This document shows positions 44,971-54,904 of a stretch of 64,000 bases of DNA, piece after piece (the stretch's first letter is position 1; each line of letters opens with the position of its first letter). Below the pieces are notes generated by a model. The model did no database searches. It was given only the letters and a program-made list of their open reading frames with translations, and had not been told where the DNA came from. The DNA lies in contig JACRIZ010000018.1 in NCBI GenBank assembly GCA_016235765.1, positions 1-64,000 of the forward strand, written 5' to 3'. A program made the translations under genes and the position numbers. Source of the stretch: Rhodocyclales bacterium. GTDB taxonomy: Bacteria; Pseudomonadota; Gammaproteobacteria; Burkholderiales; Rhodocyclaceae.

Positions 44971-46146
44971 GTGATCGTCAGGGAACTCAAGCCGGGTATC
45001 CACGCGCTGGTCGCCATCGACTGGGACCGCAAGCTTTTCGATGAGCTGGTGCCGCTGCCCGAGGGCACCAGTTACAACGCCTACGTGGTCGTCGGCAGCG
45101 AGAAGACCGCCCTGATCGACTCGGTGCATCCGTCGATGACCGGCGACTTCCTGGCGGCCCTCAAGGGACTCGGCCTCGAGCGCGTCGACTACATCGTGTC
45201 CAATCACGCCGAACCGGACCATTCCGGCTCGATCCCGGCGGTGCTGGCCGAGTACCCCGAGGCCAAGGTGCTGGCCAACGTCAAGTGCCGCAGCCTGCTG
45301 ATCGCCAGCCACGGCCTGAAACCGGACGCATTCACGCTCATCAAGGACCAGCAGACGGTCTCGCTGGGCGACAGGACGCTGCGTTTCATGTGGGTGCCCT
45401 GGGTGCATTGGCCCGACACGACCTTCACCTACGTCGAGGAGGACCGCGTCCTGTTCTCCTGCGACTTCCTCGGCGCCCATCTCGCGACCTCGGATCTTTA
45501 CGCCGACGACGAGGCGCGCGTCGAACGCGCCGCGCGCATGTACTACGCCGAGATCATGATGCCCTACCGGCCGCACGTGAAGAAATACGTCGACCTGTTG
45601 GCGGCCATGGCCATCGACATGATCGGTCCCAGCCACGGCCCGGTCTACCGGCGCCCCGAATTCATCCTGTCGCACTATCGCGCCTGGGCCGGCGACGCGA
45701 CGCGCCCGGCCGTGGTGATTCCCTATCTCTCGATGTACGAGAGCACGGCGAAGATGGTGGCCTACCTGATCGATCGCCTGATGGCGAAAGGCCTGTCGGT
45801 CCAGCCCTTCAACGTCGTCGATCTCGACAGCGGACGCTTCGCAGCCGCGCTGGTCGAGGCCTCGACGGTCGTCTTCGGCTCGCCGACGGTACTCGACGGG
45901 CCGCATCCGGCCATGGCGGCAGCCGCCTACCTCGTCAATGCCCTGAAGCCCAAGACCCGCTACGGCGGCATCATCGGCTCCTACGGCTGGGGCAACGACG
46001 CCATGCAGAACAGCCTGGCCAAGATGCTGCCCAATCTGGCCGTCGAATGGTTTGCGCCCGTCGTCGCCGGCGGCGTCCCCAAACACGAGGCACTTGCCGA
46101 ACTCGACCGCCTGGCCGAAGATATCGTCCGCGCGAATGCCGCGTAG
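44971..46146 (+). CDS. Flavodiiron protein (A-type flavoprotein)
   Basis: 391 residues, beta-lactamase-fold diiron domain plus flavodoxin domain. Diiron ligands are visible: NHAEPDHSGS (HxExDH), VHWPD, CDFLGAHL and PSHGPVY. The flavodoxin part has IPYLSMYESTAKMV and GSYGWGNDAM. Reduces O2 to water and/or NO to N2O using rubredoxin-like donors, a plausible guard for the oxygen-sensitive AOR. Starts at GTG with AAGGAAAGGCAGGGGG upstream. Confidence 0.92.
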   Translation: MIVRELKPGIHALVAIDWDRKLFDELVPLPEGTSYNAYVVVGSEKTALIDSVHPSMTGDFLAALKGLGLERVDYIVSNHAEPDHSGSIPAVLAEYPEAKVLANVKCRSLLIASHGLKPDAFTLIKDQQTVSLGDRTLRFMWVPWVHWPDTTFTYVEEDRVLFSCDFLGAHLATSDLYADDEARVERAARMYYAEIMMPYRPHVKKYVDLLAAMAIDMIGPSHGPVYRRPEFILSHYRAWAGDATRPAVVIPYLSMYESTAKMVAYLIDRLMAKGLSVQPFNVVDLDSGRFAAALVEASTVVFGSPTVLDGPHPAMAAAAYLVNALKPKTRYGGIIGSYGWGNDAMQNSLAKMLPNLAVEWFAPVVAGGVPKHEALAELDRLAEDIVRANAA

Positions 46147-46232
46147 GCAACATCCGGGATTCGACGGGTGCTGGCCTATAGTAGCGTCCAGTTCCTATAC
46201 TTGAGTACTACTTTCGGTCAAATCCGATCGCG

Positions 46233-48134
46233 ATGCCCACACCCAAGCCCGACCGTGCCTCGCTGCGCCGCGCCCGCGACCTGATGCTGGAACGCGGCGA
46301 GTTGCCGCTCGGCTATCTGGTCAGCACGCTGCTGGCGCGTTCCTGGCGACGCAGCGTGGACGCCGGGCTGGCCCCCGACGGCCGCCTGACCGACGCCTGT
46401 CGCCTGGACGAGTCGGAACTGGCGCGCACCCGGGAACAACGCTACGAGCTGATCGCCCATGCGCGCCCGGTGATGGAATACCTGCACACGCAGACCCGCG
46501 ACTCGGGCAGCATGGTGACCCTGGCGGACGAGAAGGGCGTGTTGCTGCAGGCCCTCGGCGATCCCGATTTCCTGACCCGCGCGGAGCGCGTCGCGCTCTC
46601 GCCCGGCGCTTCGTGGCACGAGCGGCACCGCGGCACCAATGCGATCGGCACGGCGCTGGCCGAGGCACGGCCGCTGGTCGTCCATGGCGGCGAGCATTTC
46701 CTGGAACGCAACGGCTTCCTGTCCTGCGCCGCCGCGCCGCTGGTCGCGCCCGACGGCAAACTGCTCGGCGTGCTCGACATCTCCGGCGACGAACGGCAGC
46801 ACCACCCGCACACCTTCGGCCTGGTCCGGGCCGCGGCCCAGATGGTCGAGAACCGGCTGTTCGATGCCTACCATGCGCGCAACCTGCGCATCCGCTTCCA
46901 TACCATGGCCGAGGGCATCGGCACCTTCTCGGAAGGCATCGCCGCGCTCTCGGAAGACGGCTGGCTGATCGGCGCCAACCAGGCCGGCCTGGTCTTCCTG
47001 GGCCTGCGCGCCGGCGATCTCAACGCCACGCCGCTGTCGCGCATCCTGCCGCTGCGCTTCGCGGACCTGCTCGACTGGAACCGGCGCCGTCCCGGCGAAC
47101 CCATGCTGGTCACGCTGGCCGACGGCGAGCGGCTGTTCATGCGCATCGAGCCGCCCATGCGGGCAGCGCCCGCCGCCCCGACCAGCGAACGGCGCGTTCG
47201 CGCCCGGGATGCGCTCGATGCGCTGGATACCGGCGACGAACGCCTGGCCACGGCAATCGAAAAGGCCCACAAGCTGGTCGGCAAGCCCATCCCGCTGCTG
47301 CTGCAGGGCGAGCCCGGCGTCGGCAAGGAGCGCTTCGCCGGCGCCGTGCACGCGTCCGGCCCGCGCCACGACGGGCCGTTCGTCACCGTACATTGCGCCG
47401 GCCTGCTGCCGAACCTGGTCGAGGCGGAACTGTTCGGCTACGCGCCGACGCTTTGCCGCGACGGCGAACCGGGCCACGTCCGCGAGGCCCATGGCGGTAC
47501 CCTGTTCATGGACGAAATCGAGCTTCTGCCCCTGCCCGCCCAGAAGCAGTTGCTCAAGGTCATGCTGGACCATCGCGTCACGCCCATCGGCGCGACCGAA
47601 ACGGTGCCGATCGATATCGTCCTGATCTGCGCCACCCACAGCAACCTGAAAGCGGCCATCGAAGCCGGCGAGTTCGACGCGGACTTCTACTACCGCATCA
47701 ACGGCGTCACGCTGCAACTGGCACCGCTGCGCGAACGCCAGGACTTCCCGGCACTGGTGGCGCGGCTGCTGGAAGAACTGGCGCCGGGGCGCGCCATCAG
47801 CCTCGACCCCGCCGTCGCCACCGCCTTCGCCGAATATTCCTGGCCCGGCAACCTGCGCCAGCTCAACAATGCCTTGCGCGCCGCCATCGCGCTGCTCGAC
47901 GAAGCCGAAACCCGCATCGGCTGGAGCCACCTGCCCGACGATATCGCCGAAGAGCTGCGCTGGCGCGTCCCCCCCGCCGCCACCAGCGCCGGCGAGGAGA
48001 CCGAGAACCTGCGCGAGCTGTCGCAGGCCACGATCGAACGGGCCATCGCGCTGAGCCGCGGCAACATGTCCGAGGCGGCGCGGCGGCTCGGCATCAGCCG
48101 CAACACCCTCTATCGCCGGCTGCGCGAAAAATAG
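46233..48134 (+). CDS. AcoR-like AAA+ transcription activator lacking the GAFTGA motif
   Basis: 633 residues. N-terminal AcoR-type GAF region (about 50-210, with [18 protein letters not shown]), a PAS-like stretch (about 220-310), AAA+ domain (about 325-550) and C-terminal Fis-type HTH ([20 protein letters not shown] then [12 protein letters not shown]). Walker A GEPGVGKE and Walker B LFMDEIE are present. The sigma-54-contacting GAFTGA loop is deleted: LFGYAP runs on as [11 protein letters not shown]. Such activators (DhaR, TyrR, Rhodobacter NtrC) act on sigma-70. Candidate regulator of the palindrome regulon. Confidence 0.88.
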   Translation: MPTPKPDRASLRRARDLMLERGELPLGYLVSTLLARSWRRSVDAGLAPDGRLTDACRLDESELARTREQRYELIAHARPVMEYLHTQTRDSGSMVTLADEKGVLLQALGDPDFLTRAERVALSPGASWHERHRGTNAIGTALAEARPLVVHGGEHFLERNGFLSCAAAPLVAPDGKLLGVLDISGDERQHHPHTFGLVRAAAQMVENRLFDAYHARNLRIRFHTMAEGIGTFSEGIAALSEDGWLIGANQAGLVFLGLRAGDLNATPLSRILPLRFADLLDWNRRRPGEPMLVTLADGERLFMRIEPPMRAAPAAPTSERRVRARDALDALDTGDERLATAIEKAHKLVGKPIPLLLQGEPGVGKERFAGAVHASGPRHDGPFVTVHCAGLLPNLVEAELFGYAPTLCRDGEPGHVREAHGGTLFMDEIELLPLPAQKQLLKVMLDHRVTPIGATETVPIDIVLICATHSNLKAAIEAGEFDADFYYRINGVTLQLAPLRERQDFPALVARLLEELAPGRAISLDPAVATAFAEYSWPGNLRQLNNALRAAIALLDEAETRIGWSHLPDDIAEELRWRVPPAATSAGEETENLRELSQATIERAIALSRGNMSEAARRLGISRNTLYRRLREK

Positions 48135-48221
48135 CGCCGCCCCCGGGCGCGTTCCCGCGGCGACAAATCCCTGAGATAATCCGCGCTTCGGCCGCCAGGC
48201 GGCCGGTCAGACGAATCATCC

Positions 48222-48662
48222 ATGGACATCCAATCCCACGCATTCGACCGCATCCGGCGCTTTTTCGGCGGCGGCCTCGACCTCATCGAGTATGTCGGCC
48301 TGCTGGTGATCGCGTTTGCGACCACGGTGGCGATGTACCACGAGATCGTCACCATGTTCGAGGCCAAGCGCGTCCAGTTGGCCGACCTGCTGCTGATGTT
48401 CCTCTACCTCGAGGTGCTGGCCATGATCGGCCAGTACTTCAAGTCCGGCCACCTGCCGGTGCGCTATCCGCTCTACATCGCCATGGTCGCCCTGGCCCGC
48501 TACATGATCCTCGACCTCAAGGAGATGACCGAGTGGCGCATGCTGGCGGTCGCCGCGGCCGTCTTCCTGCTGACCCTGGCCGTGCTGGCGATCCGCTACG
48601 GCCACACGCGCTTCCCGTATGGGGAAGACCTGAAGAACCAGAAACCCTACGTCCGCGAATGA
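48222..48662 (+). CDS. PsiE-family membrane protein
   Basis: 146 residues with four hydrophobic segments and the [16 protein letters not shown] segment of the phosphate-starvation-inducible PsiE family, whose function is unknown. Overlaps the purC start by ATGA. Confidence 0.82.
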   Translation: MDIQSHAFDRIRRFFGGGLDLIEYVGLLVIAFATTVAMYHEIVTMFEAKRVQLADLLLMFLYLEVLAMIGQYFKSGHLPVRYPLYIAMVALARYMILDLKEMTEWRMLAVAAAVFLLTLAVLAIRYGHTRFPYGEDLKNQKPYVRE

Positions 48663-49546
48663 CCATGACCCAGCCCCTCTACGAAGCCTCCATCAAGAGC
48701 CTGCCGCTGCTCGGCCGCGGCAAGGTGCGCGACAACTACGCCGTCGGCGACGACAAGATGCTGATCGTCACCAGCGACCGCCTCTCGGCCTTCGACGTGA
48801 TCCTGCCGGACCCGATCCCGGGCAAGGGCGAGGTGCTCACCGCCGTCGCCAACTTCTGGTTCGGCAAGCTGGCCGGCATCATCCCCAACCAGCTCACCGG
48901 CATCGATCCGGAATCGGTGGTTGCTGCGGACGAGCGCGAGCAGGTGCGCGGCCGTGCCATCGTCGTCAAGCGCCTGAAGCCGCTGCCGATCGAGGCCGTG
49001 GTGCGCGGCTACCTGATCGGTTCCGGCTGGAAGGACTATCAGGCGACCGGCAAGGTCTGCGGCATCCCGCTGCCGGTCGGCCTGAAGATGGCCCAGCAAC
49101 TGCCCGAACCGCTGTTCACGCCCTCGACCAAGGCCGAGCTCGGCACGCACGACGAGAACATCGACTTCGCCACGGTCGAGAAGACCATCGGCCCGGCGCT
49201 GGCCGCGCAGGTGCGCGACGCCGCCATCCGCCTCTACAAGCAGGCCGCCGACTACGCGCGCACGCGCGGCATCATCATCGCCGACACCAAATTCGAGTTC
49301 GGCCTCGACGATGCCGGCAAGCTGTACCTGATCGACGAGGTGCTGACGCCCGATTCCTCGCGCTTCTGGCCGGCCGACACTTACCAGGTCGGCGCCAGCC
49401 CGGCCAGCTTCGACAAGCAGTTCGTGCGCGACTACCTGGAGACGCTGGACTGGAACAAGCAGGCGCCCGGCCCGAAACTGCCGCCCGATATCCTCGAGAA
49501 GACCAGCGCCAAGTACCGCGAAGCGCTGACTCGCCTGACGGCCTGA
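48659..49546 (+). CDS. purC: Phosphoribosylaminoimidazole-succinocarboxamide synthase
   Basis: SAICAR synthase of purine biosynthesis (CAIR + aspartate + ATP). 295 residues. [12 protein letters not shown]-binding start, [23 protein letters not shown] and [12 protein letters not shown] are diagnostic. The ATG at 48659 overlaps the psiE-like stop; a second ATG two codons later (48665) is equally possible. Confidence 0.95.
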   Translation: MTMTQPLYEASIKSLPLLGRGKVRDNYAVGDDKMLIVTSDRLSAFDVILPDPIPGKGEVLTAVANFWFGKLAGIIPNQLTGIDPESVVAADEREQVRGRAIVVKRLKPLPIEAVVRGYLIGSGWKDYQATGKVCGIPLPVGLKMAQQLPEPLFTPSTKAELGTHDENIDFATVEKTIGPALAAQVRDAAIRLYKQAADYARTRGIIIADTKFEFGLDDAGKLYLIDEVLTPDSSRFWPADTYQVGASPASFDKQFVRDYLETLDWNKQAPGPKLPPDILEKTSAKYREALTRLTA

Positions 49547-49554
49547 AAACACGA

Positions 49555-49574
49555 GCGGGGGCTTGTACCCCCGC
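49555..49574 (+). other. Hairpin between purC and prlC
   Basis: GCGGGGG (49555-49561), loop CTTGTA, CCCCCGC (49568-49574). Very stable but without a T-tract; may reduce read-through or protect the purC message. Confidence 0.55.
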
Positions 49575-49597
49575 CATTCGCCCCCAACATGGAAGCC

Positions 49598-51640
49598 ATG
49601 AACCCTCTGCTCGATTTCGCGGGACTGCCCCGTTTCGACGCGATTACCCCCGAGCACGTCGGCCCGGCGATCCGCGACCTGATCGCCGAAAACCGCAAGC
49701 TCGTCGCGGATTTGTCGACCACCGAAAGTCAGCCGTCGTGGGACGCCTTCATGCAGCCGCTCACCGATGCCGGCGAACGGCTGGGCCGCGCCTGGGGCAT
49801 CGTCGGCCACATGCACTCGGTGATGGACGTGCCCGAATGGCGCGAGGCCTACAACGCGCTGCTGCCCGAGATCACCGGCTATTACGCCGAGCTGGGCCAG
49901 AACGAGGCGATCTTCGCCAGGGTGAAGGCGTTGCGCGAGAGCGCCGAATACGCGACGCTGTCGCCGACGCGCCAGCGCATCATCGACAACGACCTGCGCG
50001 ACTTCCGCCTGTCCGGCGCGGAACTGCCCGAGGACAGGAAGCCGCGCTTCAAGGAAATCCAGGAGGAAATGTCGGCACTGGCCGCCAAGTTCTCCGAAAA
50101 CCTGCTCGACGCCACCAATGCGCACGCCGAGTGGGTCACCGATGAAGCCGGCCTGGCGGGCCTGCCGGAGGATGTCAAGACCGCCGCCCGCGCCGCTGCC
50201 GAACGCGACGGCAAACCCGGCTGGAAGTTCATCCTGCAGGCGCCGGCCTACATCCCGGTCATGCAGTACGCCGAGGATCGCGAACTGCGCGCGCGCATGT
50301 ATCGCGCCTACGCGACGCGCGCCTCCGAGTTCGGCAAGCCCGAATGGGACAACGGCCCGCTGATCACGCGCCTGCTGCAACTGCGCGCCGAGGAAGCGGC
50401 CATGCTGGGCTACGACAACTACGCCCAGGTCTCGCTGGTGCCGAAGATGGCCGAGTCGACCGCGCAGGTCGCCGCCTTCCTGCATGAACTGGCCACCAAG
50501 GCCAAGCCCTTCGCCGAGCGCGACGTGGCCGAACTGCGCGAGTTCGCGCGGACCGAACTGGGCATGGACAAGCTGGAAAGCTGGGACATCGCCTGGGCCT
50601 CGGAAAAGCTCAAGCACGCGCGCTACGCCTTCTCCGACGAGGAAGTGAAGCAGTACTTCCCCGAGCACAACGTGATGGCCGGCCTGTTCCGCGTCGTCGA
50701 ATCGCTGTTCTCCGTGAATGTCCAGCCCGACCACGCCGCCGCCTGGCATCCGGCGGTGCGCTTCTTCCGCATCGAACGCGGCGGCGCGGCCATTGGCCAT
50801 TTCTACGTCGACCTCTATGCGCGCGAAACCAAGCGCGGCGGCGCCTGGATGCAGGACGCCATCGGCCGCCGGCGCACCGCCGCCGGCGTCCAGACCCCGG
50901 TCGCCTATCTGTGCTGCAACTTCCCGGCGCCCGTCGGCGGCAAGCCCGCCACCTTCAGCCACGACGACGTGCTGACGCTATTCCACGAAACCGGCCACGG
51001 CCTGCACCACCTGCTGACGCAAGTGGAAGACCTGCCTGTCTCGGGCATCGACGGCGTCGAGTGGGATGCGGTGGAGCTGCCCAGCCAGTTCATGGAGAAT
51101 TTCTGCTGGGAATGGGACGTGCTCTCCGGCATGACAGCCCACGCCGAGACCGGCGAGCCGCTGCCGCGCGCGTTGTTCGACAAGATGATCGCGGCGAAGA
51201 ACTTCCAGAGCGGCATGCAGACCTTGCGCCAGATCGAGTTCGCGCTGTTCGACCTGCTGCTGCACAGCGAATTCGACCCGCAGGGCGAGCGTACCGTGCA
51301 GCAGTTGCTGGCCGAGGTGCGCGCCGAAGTGGCGGTGATCTTCCCGCCCGACTGGAACCGCTTCCCGCAGAGCTTCTCGCACATCTTCGGCGGCGGCTAC
51401 GCGGCCGGCTATTACAGCTACAAGTGGGCGGAAGTCCTGTCGGCGGACGCCTACGCCGCCTTCGAGGAAGCCGGCAGGCAGCGCGGCAGCACGCTCGATG
51501 CCGCGACCGGCGAGCGCTTCTGGCGCGAGATCCTGGCGGTGGGCGGCTCGCGCCCGGCAATGGAATCCTTCAAGGCCTTCCGCGGCCGCGAGCCGAGCGT
51601 CGACGCCCTGCTGCGCCACAACGGCATGATCGACGCCTGA
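49598..51640 (+). CDS. prlC: Oligopeptidase A (M3 family zinc peptidase)
   Basis: Cytoplasmic metallopeptidase degrading short peptides, including signal peptides. 680 residues from the ATG at 49598, preferred because GGAAG precedes it; an ATG at 49589 is alternative. Zinc motif HETGHGLHH (HExxH), glutamate ligand downstream in VELPSQFMENF, and the HIFGGGYAAGYYSYKWAEV region typical of M3. A dispersed repeat copy sits in frame near residue 43. Confidence 0.94.
   Translation: MNPLLDFAGLPRFDAITPEHVGPAIRDLIAENRKLVADLSTTESQPSWDAFMQPLTDAGERLGRAWGIVGHMHSVMDVPEWREAYNALLPEITGYYAELGQNEAIFARVKALRESAEYATLSPTRQRIIDNDLRDFRLSGAELPEDRKPRFKEIQEEMSALAAKFSENLLDATNAHAEWVTDEAGLAGLPEDVKTAARAAAERDGKPGWKFILQAPAYIPVMQYAEDRELRARMYRAYATRASEFGKPEWDNGPLITRLLQLRAEEAAMLGYDNYAQVSLVPKMAESTAQVAAFLHELATKAKPFAERDVAELREFARTELGMDKLESWDIAWASEKLKHARYAFSDEEVKQYFPEHNVMAGLFRVVESLFSVNVQPDHAAAWHPAVRFFRIERGGAAIGHFYVDLYARETKRGGAWMQDAIGRRRTAAGVQTPVAYLCCNFPAPVGGKPATFSHDDVLTLFHETGHGLHHLLTQVEDLPVSGIDGVEWDAVELPSQFMENFCWEWDVLSGMTAHAETGEPLPRALFDKMIAAKNFQSGMQTLRQIEFALFDLLLHSEFDPQGERTVQQLLAEVRAEVAVIFPPDWNRFPQSFSHIFGGGYAAGYYSYKWAEVLSADAYAAFEEAGRQRGSTLDAATGERFWREILAVGGSRPAMESFKAFRGREPSVDALLRHNGMIDA
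49725..49747 (-). repeat. Dispersed repeat, copy H (inside prlC)
   Basis: Minus orientation; read on the gene strand as ESQPSWDA in the variable N-terminal region of prlC. Confidence 0.65.
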
Positions 51641-51646
51641 CGGCGC

Positions 51647-52009
51647 TCAGCTTCGAAGCGCTGCCAGTTCGCGGTCGAGCAGGTCCGCATCGCCCGCATT
51701 CAGCAAGACCAGGCGGCGCAGGTGGGTGATGCTGTCGAGGTCGATGTTCTCGCAGTGCAGGCCGACCTGCTCGGCCTCGATATGCGTCACCACGGCGTCC
51801 ATGGCGATCACCGCATCGTCGGCGAGCGTCAGCTCGAGCCGGCAGGGGTCGTCGATCCGCCCTACCCAGTGCAGCGGCACCTTGATCAGGGCGCCCCTGA
51901 GCGAAATGTCGATCAGTTCGGCCGGAATGTCGCCCGACTCGTGCAGCAGCCAGACATCCGCCTGGAAAGCGGCGCGCCAGAATCGGCGGCGGTCGTCAGG
52001 GTCATTCAT
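51647..52009 (-). CDS. PilZ-domain c-di-GMP receptor protein
   Basis: 120 residues, a single PilZ domain. The RxxxR motif is in DRRRFWRA at the start, and the DxSxxG motif in LIDISLRGALI. Expected to bind c-di-GMP and act by protein contacts. Convergent with prlC, six bases apart. Confidence 0.9.
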   Translation of the reverse strand: MNDPDDRRRFWRAAFQADVWLLHESGDIPAELIDISLRGALIKVPLHWVGRIDDPCRLELTLADDAVIAMDAVVTHIEAEQVGLHCENIDLDSITHLRRLVLLNAGDADLLDRELAALRS

Positions 52010-52012
52010 GTC

Positions 52013-52035
52013 GGCGTGTCACCATGGCTGACTTT
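52013..52035 (+). repeat. Dispersed 23-base repeat, copy I
   Basis: Plus orientation (GGCGTGTCACCATGGCTGAC then TTT), filling most of the 36-base gap between the PilZ gene and the aminotransferase gene, both on minus. Confidence 0.75.
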
Positions 52036-52045
52036 CACCAAGGCA

Positions 52046-53182
52046 TTATAGGTCGCCCAGCGCCTGGGCCATGCGTTCCAGCGCCCGGTCGAGTATCGTG
52101 CGCGGACAGCCGAAGTTGAGGCGCACGAAGCGGGCATAGGCGTCGCCGGGGCCGAAATCGCTGCCGTCCGGCAGGCCGACGCCGGCCTGCTCGAAGAAGC
52201 GCGCCGGATGGGCGATGCCCGTCGTTTCGATCCACGCGAGGTAGGTCGCCTCGACCGGCGCCATGCCCAACCCGGGCATTTCGGCCACGGCTCGCATCAC
52301 CCGCTCGCGATTGCCGCGCAGGTAGTCGATCATGGCCGCGCGCCACTCGCCGCCGTGGCGCAGCGCCGCTTCGCAGGCGACGAGGCCGAGGATGTTTATG
52401 TGCGGCACGATGCCGTCCATCGCCCGCCGGAAGCTTCGGCGCAGGCCGGCATCGGGAATGACGGCGAAGGCGCAGCCGAGGCCGGGCACGTTGAAGGTCT
52501 TCGAGGGCGCCATGAGGGTGATGCTGCGCGCGGCCGCCTGCGGCGAAATCGTTGCGAAGGGCCGGTGCCGGCCTTCGAGCATCAGGTCGCAATGGATCTC
52601 GTCGGAACAGACGACCAGGTCGTGTGCCTCGGCCAGCGCGGCGATGCGCGCCAGTTCCTCGTCGCTCCACGCCCGCCCGACCGGATTGTGCGGATGGCAG
52701 AGCAGCCACAGCTTCGCCCGGCTTTCCGCCAACGCCGCTTCGGTGGCCGCGAAATCCCAGCCCCAGTGCGCGCCCGCCTGCGCCAGCGGCACCGTGGCCA
52801 GTTCGCGGCCGCTCAGCCGCGGCGACGAGAGAAACGGCGGATAGATGGGCGTGGCGGTGAACACCGGCCCGTCGACGGCGCGGCAGGCGACGTTGAGGCC
52901 GGTCACCAGGCCCGGCAGCCAGACGATCCAGGCGGGCTCGATGGCCCAGCCGTATTCGCGCTCCAGATGTTCCAGCACGGCATCGACCAGCGACGGCCAC
53001 GGCCCGCCATAGCCGAACACGCCATGGTCGACGCGCCGGTGCAGCGCCTCGATCACCGCCGGCGGCGCGGCAAAGTCCATGTCCGCCACCCAGAGCGGCA
53101 GGATGTCGCGGCCGGCGTACTTGTTCCACTTGTAGGAGTCGCCGCCGCTGCGGTCGATCACGGTATCGAAGTCGAAACCCAT
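52046..53182 (-). CDS. patB: MalY/PatB-type PLP-dependent C-S lyase/aminotransferase
   Basis: 378 residues, fold type I. VADMDFAAPPAV at the start, CHPHNPVGR, SDEIHCDL and the PLP lysine in MAPSKTFNVPGL are the MalY/PatB signature. Probably cystathionine beta-lyase-like activity. The ATG at 53182 gives the family-typical N terminus FDFDTVIDRSG; upstream in-frame sequence runs antisense through xthA and is not coding. Divergent from xthA with 24 bases between start codons. Confidence 0.9.
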   Translation of the reverse strand: MGFDFDTVIDRSGGDSYKWNKYAGRDILPLWVADMDFAAPPAVIEALHRRVDHGVFGYGGPWPSLVDAVLEHLEREYGWAIEPAWIVWLPGLVTGLNVACRAVDGPVFTATPIYPPFLSSPRLSGRELATVPLAQAGAHWGWDFAATEAALAESRAKLWLLCHPHNPVGRAWSDEELARIAALAEAHDLVVCSDEIHCDLMLEGRHRPFATISPQAAARSITLMAPSKTFNVPGLGCAFAVIPDAGLRRSFRRAMDGIVPHINILGLVACEAALRHGGEWRAAMIDYLRGNRERVMRAVAEMPGLGMAPVEATYLAWIETTGIAHPARFFEQAGVGLPDGSDFGPGDAYARFVRLNFGCPRTILDRALERMAQALGDL

Positions 53183-53206
53183 GGGCCGCAGGTTATCATT
53201 CTCTTC

Positions 53207-53980
53207 GTGAGCTACAAGATCGCCACCTGGAACGTCAACTCCCTGAAGGTCCGGCTGCCGCATGTGCTGGACTGGCTCGCTGCGCAGCAGCCCGCCGTGC
53301 TCTGCCTGCAGGAGACCAAACTGGAGGACAAGGCCTTCCCGTTCGCAGAGATCGAGGCCGCCGGCTACCGCGCCGTGCATCACGGCCAGAAGACCTACAA
53401 CGGCGTCGCGATCCTGGCGCGCGCCGAGGCGCAGGACGTGGTGCGCAACATCCCGGATTTCGACGACCCGCAGGCGCGCGTGATCGCCGCCACTCTGGAC
53501 GGCGTGCGCATCGTCTGCGCCTACATCCCCAACGGCCAGGCGGTCGGCTCCGACAAGTACGAGTACAAGCTGAAATGGCTGCGCGCGCTCAACGCCTGGC
53601 TCAAGGACGAGCTGGCGCGCCATCCGCGCCTGGCGCTGCTCGGCGACTACAACATCGCCCCCGAGGACCGCGACGTGCACGACCCGGTCGCCTGGCGCGG
53701 CCAGATCCTCTGTTCCGACGCGGAGCGCGACGCATTCCGGGCCATGACGGCATTGGGACTCGCCGACGCCTTCCGCCTCTTCGACCAGCCGGAGAAGACC
53801 TTCAGTTGGTGGGACTACCGCATGCTCGGCTTCCAGAAGAACCTCGGCCTGCGCATCGACCACATCCTGCTCTCGCCCGCGCTGGCCGCCGATTGCACGG
53901 CCTGCGCCATCGACCGCGCGCCGCGCAAGCTGGAACGGCCGTCCGACCACGCACCGGTCTTCGCCGAGCTGCGCGCATGA
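53207..53980 (+). CDS. xthA: Exodeoxyribonuclease III
   Basis: AP endonuclease/3'-5' exonuclease for base-excision repair. 257 residues from a GTG start (SYKIATWNVNSLKVRLP). Catalytic motifs LQETKLED, GDYNIAPED, and the final SDHAPV. Overlaps the next gene by ATGA. Confidence 0.94.
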   Translation: MSYKIATWNVNSLKVRLPHVLDWLAAQQPAVLCLQETKLEDKAFPFAEIEAAGYRAVHHGQKTYNGVAILARAEAQDVVRNIPDFDDPQARVIAATLDGVRIVCAYIPNGQAVGSDKYEYKLKWLRALNAWLKDELARHPRLALLGDYNIAPEDRDVHDPVAWRGQILCSDAERDAFRAMTALGLADAFRLFDQPEKTFSWWDYRMLGFQKNLGLRIDHILLSPALAADCTACAIDRAPRKLERPSDHAPVFAELRA

Positions 53981-54627
53981 ACGCCGAAGCCCTGAGCGAA
54001 CTCTATCCGGTGCTGGCGCAACTGCCGCCCGCGCTGGCGGCCCGCGTTGCGGCCGAGGCGCAGACCATGACCGTGCCGGCCGGGACGGTGGTCTTCGACG
54101 AGCACCAGGCCTGCCAGGGCTTTCCGTTCGTGATCAAGGGCGACATCCGGGTGCTGAAGCCGGCCGCCAACGGCCGCGAACTGCCGCTCTACCGCGTGCT
54201 GCCCGGCGAATCCTGCATCATCACGTCGAGTTGCCTGCTCGGCCACACCGACTACCCCGCGCGCGGCATCGCCGACGGCGAGACGACGCTGGCGCTGATG
54301 CCGCGGCCGCTGTTCGACGAACTGCTCGCCGAACCGGCATTCCGCGACTTCGTCTTCCACCTGTTCTCGGAGCGCATCGCCGAACTGATGCAGGTAATCG
54401 AGGAGGTGGCCTTCCGCAAGCTCGACCAGCGGCTGGCCGGCCTGCTGCTCGGCAAGGGGAAAGTCCTGCATGCCACGCACCAGCAATTGGCCGACGAACT
54501 GGGCAGCGTGCGCGAGATGGTCAGCCGCCTCCTGAAAGGCTTTGCCGAGCAGGGCCTGGTGCGCCTGGCGCGCGAGCAGGTCGAGATTCTCGATCCGGCC
54601 GGGCTGCGTCGGATCGCCGAGGTCTGA
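53977..54627 (+). CDS. Crp/Fnr-family transcription regulator
   Basis: 216 residues: cyclic-nucleotide-binding-like domain (about 20-130) and winged HTH (THQQLADELGSVREMVSRLLKGF). No N-terminal cysteine cluster of the Fnr type; one CIITSSCLLGH segment has two cysteines that might sense redox. A Crp-like palindrome follows directly upstream of the DUF2892 gene, a probable target. Confidence 0.9.
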   Translation: MNAEALSELYPVLAQLPPALAARVAAEAQTMTVPAGTVVFDEHQACQGFPFVIKGDIRVLKPAANGRELPLYRVLPGESCIITSSCLLGHTDYPARGIADGETTLALMPRPLFDELLAEPAFRDFVFHLFSERIAELMQVIEEVAFRKLDQRLAGLLLGKGKVLHATHQQLADELGSVREMVSRLLKGFAEQGLVRLAREQVEILDPAGLRRIAEV

Positions 54628-54632
54628 GCTGC

Positions 54633-54646
54633 GTGACTTAGGTCAC
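54633..54646. promoter_or_regulatory. Crp/Fnr-type operator upstream of the DUF2892 gene
   Basis: GTGACTTAGGTCAC, perfect arms of five with a four-base spacer, fitting the TGA-N6-TCA pattern of this family. 63 bases before the DUF2892 start and 5 after the regulator stop codon. Confidence 0.6.
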
Positions 54647-54709
54647 AGACGCCGCGAGGGCGACGTGGTCAAATCCGCCCGTCGTCCCAATCACTCACAG
54701 GAGAATCGC

Positions 54710-54904
54710 ATGAAACTGAACGTCGGTGGTATCGATAAAGCGTTGCGCATCGTGGCCGGTCTGGTGCTGATCGGCTTGGCCATTGCCGGCATCGGCGCGC
54801 CCTGGACCTGGATCGGCATCGTGCCGCTCGCCACCGGCGTGATCGGCTTCTGCCCGTTCTACCCGCTCCTGGGCATGAATACCTGCCCCGCCAAGCGCAC
54901 GTAA
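54710..54904 (+). CDS. DUF2892 small membrane protein
   Basis: 64 residues, two hydrophobic segments and the [14 protein letters not shown] motif typical of DUF2892 proteins (YgaP-like C terminus). Often under Crp/Fnr-type control and linked to sulfur or redox stress. CAGGAG precedes the ATG. Its last 46 bases overlap the 3' end of convergent rsmA. Confidence 0.88.
   Translation: MKLNVGGIDKALRIVAGLVLIGLAIAGIGAPWTWIGIVPLATGVIGFCPFYPLLGMNTCPAKRT

Noticed and set aside
46613-48659. In-frame upstream extension of purC through the activator and PsiE genes
   Set aside because: It is an out-of-frame shadow of the two upstream genes; similarity to PurC begins only at 48659.
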